Assembly: GCF_019175285.1 (NCBI RefSeq)
Contig: NC_056527.1
Span: 64,512,030 to 64,576,029 of the forward strand
Direction: 5' to 3'
Length of the DNA: 64,000 nucleotides
From: Sceloporus undulatus
Lineage: Eukaryota; Chordata; Lepidosauria; Squamata; Phrynosomatidae
Shown here one piece after another: positions 12,030-22,500 of the stretch. Under the pieces are notes generated by a model. It was given only the letters and a program-made list of their open reading frames with translations, was not told the DNA's origin and did not search any database. The position numbers were made by a program, and so were the translations under genes. Each line of letters begins with the position of its first letter. Position 1 is the stretch's first letter.

Positions 12030-15000
12030 CTTTAAGAAATAAAGCCATGAGACAAAAGATAAGAAAATAGTCTAAATTAAAATGCAAGCTTTTACCTTTT
12101 GTGCTCAGATGTTTTGAACTCATATATGTTTTTCTTTCTTAAAACTTCTATCTGCAAAGGTAAATTCAGACTTCCCCAACCTGGTACCTTTACAACTACA
12201 ACTCCTATCATCCCTAGTCAGTATAGCCAATGCTCAAGTGCTGAGTTATTGCCCAGCACTGCTGGACAACGCTCGGTTGCAGAAGTTAATTACTAGCTAT
12301 CCATGTACAAAAACCCCATGCTCCAGTTTAAAGGTGTAATTAGAATTTTGCTAAAATGAGTGCAAAAATCAAGAAAAAAGACAAGATGACAAAGGCCTAA
12401 AGGAGGTCTATAGTAAACAAAAGATCTTCTCACCCTCAAAACAAAATTTCACATTAGGGTGCTCCAGTTTCCACTTCATGCTGCTCTAAGGATGAAGTGG
12501 TTTGGTGAGATGCAAAACGGGTTGCAGAAGAACATTAGCCTTAAACATTCCTCTGGGTCATTATGGCAAGTATCAACAGCCAACCCACTAGGCTCATCTG
12601 GATAACATACATGACTGGTTGTCATGGAAGGATTGCCTCTCAGATGACTTCTCGGATTTCTCTGACTTCCAAGAAAAGACACAACTTTATACCCCAGCCT
12701 TACAGTTTCTTGATATAGATATTTTGGTTCTTCATTTTGGCTTGTCGAATAGACCTTACTGTCAGAAAGTTCCTCCTAATGTTGAGGTGGAATCTCTTTT
12801 CCTGTAGATTGCATCCATTGCCCCAGGTCCTAATCTCTGGAGCAGCAGAAAACAAGCTTCTTCCATCCTCAATATGACACCCCTTCAAATATCTAAACAG
12901 GGCTATCATAGCACCTCTTATTAACCATCTCTTCTCCAGGCTAAACATCCCCAGCTCCCTAAGTTGATCCTCATAGGACATGGTTTCCAGGCCCTTCACC
13001 ATTTTAGTCACCCTCCTTTGGACACATTCCAGTTTCTCAATGTCCTTTTTGAATTGTGGTGTCCAGAACTGGACACAGTATTCCAGATGGGGTATGACCA
13101 AAGCAGAATAGAGTGGCACTATTGCTTCTCTTGATCTAGACACTATACTTCTACTGATGCAGCCTAAAATTGCATTGGCCTTTTTAGCTGCTGCATGACA
13201 CTGTTGACTCATGTTCAACTTGTGGTCTACTTGGACTCCTAGACCCCTTTCACATGTAGTCTTGTTCAGCCAGGTGTCCCCCATTCTATATCTATGCATT
13301 TCATGTTTCTGCCCTAAGTGCAATACCTTACATTTCTCTGTGTTGAATTTCATTGTGTTAGCTTTGGCCCAGCTTTCTAATCTATTAAGGACATTGTGAT
13401 CCTGTCCTTTTGGGTATTAGCTATAGTTCCTAATTTGGTGTCATCTGCAAATTCAATAAGTATGCCTCTAATGACTCAAAGACATACACCAAGAATCACA
13501 AAACCTTGTTGCATTTTGAAGCTGAGAATTTTGGCAGATCACTCAAATCCACCAGTTCTCTCTCAATGGCAGAAGGAAGGTGAATGCACCTGATGCAGTC
13601 TGACCTTGGAAGCTAAGCAGGGTCAGCCTTGGTTTCTACTTAGATGGGAGACTGCCAATAAATACCAGGCGCCGTAGTTCGTATTTCAGAAGAAGGAACT
13701 GGTCACCCTTTTCCCTAAGAGAATCCTATGAAGTTTATGGGGACAACAGGTGAGTGATACATACAGTTGTAGCTGACCAAGTCACCTACTTTAACTTCTG
13801 TAGTTGCTCTGCTTGCACCTTGCTGCACAAAATAAAGCTATTTTCCACCCAAAGACCCCTCATTCTTCTAAAATGCTTTGTTATTATATGGACATATTTT
13901 AAAAAGGATGGACTGCTTCCCAAAACGAACAAAACACATGCAAGCCAAACTGAAGAGCCAAAATATCTATATAAAGAAATATCAGTACCTTGATATTTTC
14001 TTAAGATCTGAATCAGGTGCAAATCTGGTGGTCCAGGCTGTTCCTATGAACCCCAGCCACCTCACAACATTTCCTAGTGACCTTTGAACCCCCAAAATAG
14101 GACCAAAAGAGCCCAGAAATCCATTCCTGGTTTAGAAAATAAGAATGCTTTTCTAAGTGCTAAATGTGCATGAAGTTTAAGCTAACAGCTTGTTGATGTC
14201 TCAATATCCAAGTGTACTAATGAAAGTAATTGTCCACAGCGACAGCAGAATTAGAATCCGGGACAAGAAACGCATTTTGCTGCCTAGTCAATGTGCTTAA
14301 TAATTAATAATAATAATAATAATAAATTTTTATCCTGCCTCTCCCTACGGATCAAGGCGGGTTACAGTAAGAGGAAATAAAATACAAACCATAACATAAT
14401 CAAAATAATACAATAAGGAGTGCGTGTTAATGAATAAAGTGACAAAAAATATTAAGCAGGCAGTTTTAACTACTAAGGAGATTACCGCACTACACCCTTA
14501 GAGTCCACTTTGACTGCTCTGGCTGCCTCCTGTTGCATTCTGGGGTTTGTAGTTCAGTGAGGCCTAAGAGCTCTCTGCCTGAGAATTCTAAAGGCCCCTC
14601 CTCAAACTGCAAATCCCAGAATGCAACAGGAGGCAGCCAGAGCAGTTAAAAGTGGAATAGCAGCGCTATAGGAGTGTAGTGTGGTAACCTCCTCAGTCTA
14701 CCAGATCTTGCAGCTTAAGACAGTGGCTGTGGCTGTTTGAGTGCCGGATGTGGAAGTCTCCAATGTTGCCTCACTGAAATGAGCAGGGATTGCTCAAAAG
14801 CGTGGCCTAGTGCTTTGAGCCTTGGACCAAGGCTCTGTAGACCAGGGTTCGAATCTCAGCTCAGCCGTTAGTTGAACTCGGCCGAGTCACGCTCTCTCTC
14901 AGCCTCAGAGGAAAGCAAAGGCAGACCTTCTCCCGAACCAATCTCGCCAAGAGAAGCCCATGACAGGGTCGCCATAAGCAAGACTTGACGGCACACATCG

Positions 15001-15957
15001 AGAGGTTCAGAGAAAGGTACATCAGCCACAGCTTGTGGCGTAGGGCTTTTGCCATACTTTCAGTTCAGGGCTTGGCAACTTTAGGGAACTGCAGTAAACC
15101 ACCCACAGCGGTCCCTCCCCATTCGCTGGGGTCAGGGGCGAAGGGACCCTGTGAATGTGACAAATTGCAAACAACAACAACAACAACAATAAAAACACCA
15201 CTAATCTTTTCACCAGAGGGAAGACCTCTCTAGGAATCTCCAGTGCGACTCTATGGCCAACATCTGCCAAAAGCTGACCATAGAGTCAGGCTGGAGGGCC
15301 CACAAATGCCTAGAGCGGCGTTTTCCCTCCAGGGACTTCCCCAACTCGACTCTATGGTCAATTTCCGGTCTCTCCCTCTCTCTCTCTGGTCCTCCAGATA
15401 CTTTTGACTCCATCTCCCAGGTTCCCTCGCCGTTGGCCGTGCTGGCAAAGGCTTCTGGGTGCTGAAGTCCTAGAGAGAGCATAGGAACCAAAGGCGGAGA
15501 GGGGCCAACTGTGAATGTGTTTTGCGCTCTCTTACTTGAACAGAAGCGAGTCCAAGCCCCTCGAGCTGGTCAGGGCCCTTACCTGGCTGTATCTCTGGTA
15601 GCCCCCCGACAAGGGCTGCTTGAAGGGCTGCTGCTGGTGATGGGAGCCTCCGCTGCCGCCGCCGCCGCCGCCGCCGGGGGACCATCCTCCGCCTCTGCCT
15701 CTTGGACCGGCGTATCGGGGGCTGGCGCTGTGGGGCCTTCGCGGCGTGTGGGGCCCCTCCGGCGGAGAAGCGAAGCGCGGGGAGCGGCTGGGGACGTCGT
15801 AAGGCCTGGAGCGCTGCCCGTAAGGCGGCGTGTGGCGGGGGCTTCGGGGCCCGAATTGCGGGGAGGCCGTCGGTATTGCGCCTCCGGGGGAAGGGCTCCG
15901 AAACCCAGCGCAGGCGGAGTACGGAGGAGTGGGCGGCCAGTAGCTCTGGCGATACAT
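11823..15957 (-). CDS. MPLKIP: MPLKIP (TTDN1), M-phase-specific PLK1-interacting protein, complete, two coding exons
   Basis: Two exons join in phase 0 to give 193 codons (human protein 179). The N-terminal half is low-complexity, rich in Pro, Ser, Gly and Arg, with the PPTPPY and HTPPYG motifs of the human protein and a run of seven Gly. The C-terminal exon holds the conserved block: [10 protein letters not shown], then [14 protein letters not shown], ending GKKGRYFS. I chose ATG 15957 ([13 protein letters not shown]) because it aligns with the human start and has a strong GCCGCC Kozak context; an in-frame ATG 27 bases upstream adds nine residues without family support. The intron (15582-12030) has GT/AG ends. 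Known role: a nuclear protein that binds PLK1; loss in humans causes non-photosensitive trichothiodystrophy. It is head-to-head with SUGCT, start codons 477 bp apart, as in human. No breaks seen. Confidence 0.96.
12030..12705. other. MPLKIP intron, 3' part
   Basis: A decayed hAT-like scrap with AACTACAACTCC (12165-12290) is the only repeat I suspect. The rest is unremarkable. Confidence 0.4.
12725..13480 (-). mobile_element. CR1 LINE fragment (RT C-terminus)
   Basis: The minus-strand open frame from 13353 reads [30 protein letters not shown] and [19 protein letters not shown], the CR1 C-terminal region. The usual 3' tail is missing: CR1 homology stops near 12745 and runs into a 39-bp sequence repeated in inverted orientation at 13941-13979. 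Confidence 0.85.
13585..13765 (+). mobile_element. 5S-rRNA-derived SINE
   Basis: GGAAGCTAAGCAGGGTCAGC and GATGGGAGACTGCC are the central and 3' part of 5S rRNA. A SINE body with AGAAGAAGGAACTGG follows. The 5S 5' end is missing, so this is not a 5S gene. Confidence 0.8.
14300..14445 (-). mobile_element. L2 3' end fragment
   Basis: (TAA)n at 14310-14325, then TTTATCCTGCCTCTCC and GGCGGGTTACAG, the reverse complement of an L2-type tail. Confidence 0.6.
14477..14694. mobile_element. Palindromic MITE in MPLKIP intron
   Basis: Inverted ends GGAGATTACCGCACTACAC / GTGTAGTGTGGTAACCTCC. A perfect 28-bp inner inverted repeat contains GGCTGCCTCCTGTTGC. Related to the copy at 54227-54434. Confidence 0.75.
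14800..14999 (+). mobile_element. tRNA-derived SINE (Sauria type)
   Basis: Box B GGTTCGAATC is perfect at 14846-14855. It is followed by CAGCCTCAGAGGAAAG and the Bov-B-like tail GGGTCGCCATAAG...CTTGACGGCACAC. Confidence 0.8.
15096..15400. mobile_element. Pogo/Tigger-like MITE just inside the MPLKIP intron
   Basis: CAGCGGTCCCTCCCCATTCG start, then CCTCTCTAGGAATCTCCAG and two ACTCTATGG blocks that match the element at 61584-61957. It begins about 180 bp past the MPLKIP donor. Confidence 0.6.
15583..15957 (-). CDS. MPLKIP: MPLKIP exon 1 (coding part)
   Basis: It has 125 codons, starts with [13 protein letters not shown] and ends at a Gln codon before a GTAAGG donor (15582-15581). GC-rich and disordered in character; a GCC/GGC run at 15655-15676 encodes the poly-Gly. 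The long ORFs on the opposite strand here are shadows of GC-rich sequence. Confidence 0.95.
15655..15676. repeat. (GCC)n in MPLKIP exon 1, poly-Gly coding
   Basis: About seven GCC units that read as Gly codons on the minus strand. Confidence 0.9.
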
Positions 15958-16110
15958 GGCGGCCTCCAAGGAAGACGACGGCACTCAAGGCCTCTCTCTC
16001 TCTAGCGGCGGTTGGACCAAGATTCTAAACAACGCCTTGCGTCACGCGTTCGGCGGAGAAGCTCATAATGGAGGGCGTGGCCAAGAGTTAGCTCCTCCTC
16101 CTGGAACCGT

Positions 16111-16122
16111 GCGCCTGCGCAG
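16111..16122. promoter_or_regulatory. NRF1-like motif, module 1 left
   Basis: GCGCCTGCGCAG, one mismatch class away from the NRF1 core YGCGCAYGCGCR. It recurs exactly in module 2. Confidence 0.55.
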
Positions 16123-16175
16123 TCTTTCTCTCTGGCATCGCCTTCTCAAGAGTTAAAAGCGGAGGAGTGGATTGC

Positions 16176-16187
16176 TGCGCATGCGCG
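16176..16187. promoter_or_regulatory. NRF1 consensus motif, module 1 right
   Basis: TGCGCATGCGCG, a full match to the palindromic NRF1 consensus. Confidence 0.7.
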
Positions 16188-16265
16188 GAGAGGAGTAGGA
16201 GGAGGCGAGGGCGTGGCCAAGTGTAAGCCCCTCCTACTCTCCTGCCCTGCTAGGGCTTCAATCTT

Positions 16266-16277
16266 GCGCCTGCGCAG
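16266..16277. promoter_or_regulatory. NRF1-like motif, module 2 left
   Basis: GCGCCTGCGCAG, identical to the left site of module 1 and followed by the same AGTCTTTC flank. Confidence 0.55.
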
Positions 16278-16338
16278 TCTTTCCCTCCGGCATCTCAGCC
16301 TTCTTCTCAGTCAAGTTAAAAGTGGAGGAGCGGAGTGC

Positions 16339-16350
16339 TGCGCATGCGCA
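16339..16350. promoter_or_regulatory. NRF1 consensus motif, module 2 right
   Basis: TGCGCATGCGCA, full consensus. Its ATG (16344) opens an upstream frame that overlaps the SUGCT start in another frame, if transcription starts upstream of it. Confidence 0.7.
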
Positions 16351-16434
16351 GAGGAGGCGGTGGGGGGGAATTTGGACCGCAGTCCAAAAGGGCGGGTGGG
16401 CGTGGCTCTGCCGCCTTCGGTCAGGGCTTCAGGG

Positions 16435-16564
16435 ATGCTGGGAAGGAGCAGCGGCGGCGTTTTCCGCCTCAAGGGAGGCTTCCGTCCCTCCCCGGTCCCC
16501 CTGCCTTGCCCCCGGGCCCCGGGGCTCCCTCCCTGGGCTGGCATCTCCGGGGGCCCCCCTCCAG
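16435..16564 (+). CDS. SUGCT: SUGCT exon 1 (coding part)
   Basis: ATG 16435 is the first ATG in this frame ([15 protein letters not shown]). The exon ends CCTCCAG before GTAGCC, phase 1, which completes Gly44 with exon 2. It has no homology I can call, since presequences diverge fast. Support comes from position in the bidirectional promoter, phase fit and basic, acid-free composition. The frame is open upstream without another ATG. Confidence 0.75.
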
Positions 16565-19500
16565 GTAGCCGCTTTTGCCGTCTTTCCTTCGCAAGGCAGG
16601 CTGAGGAGAGGGATTTGTTTTGGACTACAGGTCCCAGAATCCTCCCCGTCAGCGTGGCTTGTGACTGAGGGGTTGTGGGAGGTGTAGTCCAGAAGGCACA
16701 CACACTCTGGCATGAGCAAATAACCCGGCTTGACGCTTCTTTTAACGGGCATGGCTCCGTGCTACGGAATTATGGGAATGGTAGTTTGTTTTGGCACCGG
16801 TCCGGTGCCAAAACAAACTACCATTCCCAGAATTCCGTAGGACGGAGCCATGCCCATTAAAAGAAGTATCAAACCGAGTTATTTCTGCAGTGCAGATGTA
16901 GCCTGAGGGGAGGAAAAGGTCACCGCGGATCTCCTTTTAAGGCCTAAAGACAACAAACTCCATCTGATCTTGGAAAGCTAAGCAGGGTCGGCCCTGGTTA
17001 GGACTTGGGTGGGAGACCGCCAATGAATGGCCGGTGCTGTTTTTCAGAGGAAGGAGCTGGCAAGAGACTCTCTTTTCCTTGTCTCAGAAAACCGAAAGGC
17101 GACACTTGAAGACACACACAGAGACACACATATATACACATATATGCATAGACAGTATATCCACACACACACACACCCCTATATACATATACAGACATAT
17201 ACACACACATATATATATACATACAAACACACACATATACATACACATACATACATGCACGCACGCACACACATATATATACACCTATATATACATACAC
17301 ACACACACACATATAAACAGATATATACACACACATACTGTATATATTTACATATATACATACACACACATGTATAGAGTCAGAGATTATAGCATTATAT
17401 AAGATGCATTCAATGGTGAATGGGGCTGGAACGGAAATGTAAAGCCATACGTTACAAAAGAATCCTGATGCAGATTTAGACCTCCACATTTTGTAGGTGT
17501 ATATCTCCCACCTGTCCACAGGCAGGGATGCTAATTATTAAAGACATCAACTGCTTAATTGGCCTATGGTTATTAATCAGAATACATACACATACTTTAT
17601 ACTGAATCTGATCTATCTTGGATCTATATAGATATTGCATACTATTGACAATCCGTAGGATTGGCCTGTTACAGACTGCCAAAATAAAGCTGCTTTGGGT
17701 CTCTTTGGAGGTATGCTATTTAAATGATGCATGGGTCCTAAGAGTCCTAAGCACTGGAGGGCAGCTTTGGTGCAGCTTCCGGATTCTTCGGATGCATGCA
17801 TCGTTTAAACAGCATACCTCCAAAAAGACCCGAAGCAGCTTTAGTTTGGCAGTCTGTAACAGGCCGTAGTCCCATACCCAAACCACTATACCACTCTGGC
17901 TGTAGTTGTAAGTACAGGCAACTTAATTGCTTGAGTCTGTGCATTTGCCATTCATCCCTCTCTCCTCTCTCTCTTGTATGTCCTAGAGCAGTGCTTCCCA
18001 AACTCTAGTCTTCCAAAAATGTTTTGGAGTTCAGCTCCCATAATTTCTGAATGTTGGCCAAGCTGTCTGGGGGTTCTGGGAGCTGGAGTCCAAAACACAC
18101 AGGTCCAAAGGTTTGGGAACCACTGTCCTAGAGCCTCCCTCTCCCCTTTCCTTTATGTGTGTCTTGTGGTGCTACGAACCCATATTCCTCGGCTTAAATC
18201 TATTTATAGTCTTCTCTTTTCTCTATTAGTTTTTACTATTTGCTTTTTTCTTCTTCACGTTTTCTCTGCAGTTCACAAGAAGTCAGGAGGACATCTTGCA
18301 GTTTTCAGGAGTGAGACTATTTCTAACAGAGGTGGAAATGAGTGTGTGTATATTAACCTGCTAGCAATAAAAGCATTACTTTTCAACCACACTGGCTAAT
18401 TCTTAATCTGTGTCTTTTTTCAGATAGCCTATTAACTGAGGTAAAATGTAACTATCATCTCACAATTTCCAAAGAGGTAGCTGCACTGTTTTGTTGCAGT
18501 AGAAACAAAAACAAAAACAAAAAAACACTTGTAGTACCTTAAAGATGAATAAATCTATTAGATAACTTTTCACAGTTACATGTATGGGGATTATGTACTA
18601 TATACCTGGTGATGCAGTACTGCAGCCACTCACAAACCACAAGGTTGTGAATTCAGTTCCAGCCAGGGCCTATGGGTTGACTCAGCTTGCATCCTTCCAA
18701 GGTTGCTAAAATGAGTCCGCAGCTTGTTGAGGGCAGTTAGCTTACACATTGTAAACTGCTTAGAGACTGCATAGTGCGGTATGAAGCGATATATAAATGA
18801 AGCTGCTGTTGGCATTGCTATTGCTGTACGCATCAGGTGTGGGAAATGTGTGGTGGTTCAGATGTTGGAGCTATTCCCAGAAATCCAGCCAGCATGATCC
18901 ATCTTTAGGAATGATGGAATCTGTAATTTAGCAACATGCTCAGCATCACACCTTCTCCATCTTTGATATATGTGATTTTAGAAGTGGAAAATGTAAAAGT
19001 ACAGTTTATGACAATTCAATTGATAGCTACCCACAGCTATTCTGTTGCTGGAAGAGAGTCAGCATTGGTGAGATTAGAGAATATTTGCTATGTCCTCCCT
19101 GGGATATTCCATAGTCTCCACAGACGGTTTCATCTGGCTATAGGCAGATGCTTCTCCAATCCCCACTGCTCTCTACCAGCAATGTAATGGCTGAGTGGTG
19201 GCAATGGCTATTGCGGCACAATATATCATGAATAGCTTTCCAGAGAGAGGAAGAGAATACCAGCGTATGCAATGACCAAACAAATACATAAGCACAAAAT
19301 GGACTTGCACTTACAAATGTCACTAAAAGGCTACTGGCCAAATGTATACGTATGGAAAATAAGCTCAAGTACCACTGACAAGTCATTGCAGCATTATTAG
19401 GTAGATTTTTTTCACTGGGATCCTGTTGTCGAATCCTTAAGTGGATTTATATATGCATCAGTATATGAGCAGTAGCGCAATGTCCATATCCAGTAGATGG

Positions 19501-22500
19501 CTAATGTTACATTGCTATGTATCTACGGCCTGTTACAGACTGCCAAAATAAAGCTGCTTTAGGTCTCTTTGGAGGTATGCTGTTTAAATGATGCATGCAT
19601 CCTAAGGATCCGGAAGCTGCACCAAAGCTGCACTCCAGTGCTTAGGAATGGAGTGTGGCTTTGGCACGACCTCCGGACTCTTAGGACCCAGGCATCATTT
19701 AAATAGCATACCTCCAAAGAGACCCCAAGCAGCTTTATTTTGGCAGTCTGTAACAGACCAAAGTTGGCAAAATGTTCCGATACACATTGTTTTGCAAAGC
19801 ACATGAGTGCGCAAGTGTGCATTGGTCACTCTTGTCCTGTTATACAAACAAAAGAATTACATCTTATTTTAATTCGTTTCATTAATAATTAAATTAAACA
19901 GTCTGAACCCCAAGACTATTATGTTAACAATGCAGATCCATACTTTTAATGTGCTTCAAGTGGGATGCATGTAAAGTAGAGGTGGATAATGTGACCGAGC
20001 CCAATTTAGCTCCCACACCCACAGCAAGGCCATGTTGCCACATTTTTAGTGAAACATTTGTGCAAACCTGCAAACAGAAGTAACCAGTTGTGAATTTTGT
20101 CATGCGTATTTTGGAGCAGGAGACACTTAACCAGTTGCTTTTGCCAATTACCCTTTAAGGCTTTTTTAAAATTGTTATCTTTACCACAAAATTTTCTTTT
20201 TAAAAAATGGAAATGCAAGATGGAGTCTTGAGTGGGCTTCAAAAAAACACTTGGTGAGTTGCATGTGGCCCACATGGCACAATTATCCCACACCTAATGT
20301 AAAATATACACGAAAAGGAAAATTATACCTTATACCTCTTGTGAGAAGAAACTGAGAATTTGACAGAGGAAAGTCTTGGAAAGCACAGCAAAAGATTAAG
20401 TCAATCTCTCTTGAAAATGGAATAGATTAAGACTGCTTTTCAGTTAGTTAATGAAACCATAAAAGATGGAAAAGACCAAGCTACAGGTGGTTTTCCAGAC
20501 AACTGGTATGAATCATGTTTAGAGTTGGTTCCTAGGCTTTTCTCTCTGTATCTAATCGTTTCTGAGTCTGACTCTTTTCCAACTTCCTTTTGTAAAGCTT
20601 TTATCTCTAATTATTCCTAAACCAGTCAAAAATCACTGTTAGTGAGGTGAAAATATAGTTCATCAGCTTTGAGTGCCTCAACAGCTATTATGCTGACTTG
20701 GAGGTACTAACTGCTTCCTTAGAGAAAGTGAAACCAGCAAGTGAAGTTTACAAATGTTTGTTGGAAAAAAGTGAATTTGATGTTAAAACTGCAGTCAGTG
20801 GCATCACTAGGGTTGGTGTCATCTGGTGTAGCAACTCTTGGTGTCACCCCCCCCCCCCCCTTGACCACCTTCCCTACCACACCCTACCCAAACCTTATTA
20901 ATACTTTTTGTTCTAATTTACTCATAAATCATAATTTCCATATATCACTGAATGTAATGGTAACAGGTGTGACAACATAAACAAATAGGAAAATTAAAAT
21001 TATACCTTTACATTACATTATGGTATGCACAATTTTTTTAAAATGGGGCCTTTTTTTCTCTCTCTCCACTCAGCCTCACCTCACTCAAACCATCTCTTCA
21101 ACATTTTAAAGAGATTCAGGTGAATGTCACAGCCCATTTCTGTTAAAATGCAGCCATTTGAGAAGCAGCAGTGTCACCCCTCCTTTTTAGGTTGTCACCT
21201 GGAGCAGTCCAAACTCCACATACCCACCAAGTGACTATAATGTAGTAGAGATAGTTAGATTGTCTTGAGTTAACCAACCAATAGAAACGGTTTTAGCCAT
21301 TTTTTAGTTTGAAAATTGCAATGGTTCAGAAAAAAGCAATGTTTTCAGCATATTAGACACCTGTATGTCTTTTCAAAGAAAGAAATAGGCTGCTCCAGCT
21401 AATTGTTGCAGATACAGATAATCAGTAACGCAGGTAATGTATCTTTAGAGATAAAGCTGCTTCAGGTCTCTTTGGAGGTATGCTGTTTAAATGATGCATG
21501 CATCCTAAGAATCCGGAAGCTGCACCAAAGCTGCACTCCAGAGCTTAGGAATGGAGTGTGGCTTTGGCATGACCTCTGGACTCTTAGGACCCATGCATCA
21601 TTTAAATAGCATATCTCCAAAGAGACCCGAAGCAGCTTTATTTTGGCAGTCTGTAACAGGCCTTAGATATGGACATGTCTAGTGGGTTACTCCTAAATTG
21701 GGTTATTGCTGCATGTTAATTTTGTATTGGAAAAATCAGTGATATTTTAATTTTACATTACATTTCTGCAACTTGGAACGTAACTGATGGTCAGCTAGGT
21801 TGGATCCTGCATACTATTACTTTAGTGAAAAGTCTCATACTCCAAAGTCAGAAAGACAGATTTCATCATCTTTCTTTTGCTGGTAGGGAGATTTTATTGC
21901 ATTGTCCCAGGTGTGGGGATTATGTCCAGGTTCTGATGAAATGCTTCTCCCAGCAACCTTATCCAGTATAGGCAGTTATGAACGCAGGGATCCTATACCA
22001 CTTTCTACTTACTGTGTAGAGTCAGCATGGTGTAGTCGTTTGAATATTGGACTATGACTCTGGAGATCAGTATCTAATTCACTGCTTGGCCATGGAAACT
22101 GTTGGACATGTCATGCACACTCTTAGCCACAGAAAACCCCATAATAGGTTTCACCTTAGGGTTGTCATAAATTGGTTAATGACTTGAAGGCACACAACAA
22201 CAACAAATTTATGTATATTTAGCAAAGCTGTAGAGGAGCTAAGAAGCCCTGTTAGTGATTTGCATAGATGTGTGGAGTGATAAGAGTGCCCTATGTACAC
22301 TGGTGAATGATGCACAAGATCAATGCGCATTGGTGCTCAATGCCCACTGGTGCCCACTGTGTATCTATCCCATTTTGCATTGATCTTGTTGGGTATCAGC
22401 TACCTTGCTGGTTTTGCAAATGTAACAGCAGCCCTCTAGTGGATATAGATATTATGAAACTGCCCAATTCTAATTTCCACTTCTGTAAATCTACTTATGA

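Larger units (their letters stand above)
12706..13979. repeat. 39-bp inverted repeat pair bracketing CR1 and 5S SINE
   Basis: 12706-12744 and 13941-13979 are inverted copies with three mismatches; the core is CCAAAATATCTATAT. Not part of the CR1 or SINE consensus that I know. Confidence 0.6.
15958..16434. promoter_or_regulatory. Bidirectional CpG-island promoter of MPLKIP and SUGCT
   Basis: This 477-bp CpG-rich, GC-rich stretch lies between the two divergent start codons. It holds four palindromic NRF1-like motifs, two GGGCGTGGCC boxes (Sp1/KLF type) and a GCGTCACGCG CRE-like site near 16040. There is no clear TATA box, although TTAAAAG occurs in each of two repeated modules. Modules 16071-16206 and 16207-16360 are tandem diverged copies. 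NRF1-driven divergent promoters are common for housekeeping and mitochondrial genes, which fits SUGCT. Transcription start sites are not known. Confidence 0.85.

Noticed and set aside
14846-14855. A tRNA gene (perfect box B)
   Set aside because: No cloverleaf around it; the downstream SINE body and tail show it is a SINE promoter.
15470-16028. Plus-strand and alternate minus-strand frames over MPLKIP exon 1
   Set aside because: Shadows of GC-rich coding sequence; only the frame starting at 15957 matches the family.
16954-17039. A 5S rRNA gene
   Set aside because: The 5S 5' part is missing and a SINE body and tail follow, so it is a SINE head.
16998-17519. Long open frames on both strands over the CA/TA microsatellite
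   Set aside because: They are open only because the repeat lacks stops; composition is Tyr/Val/Cys or His/Thr/Ile repeats with no homology.
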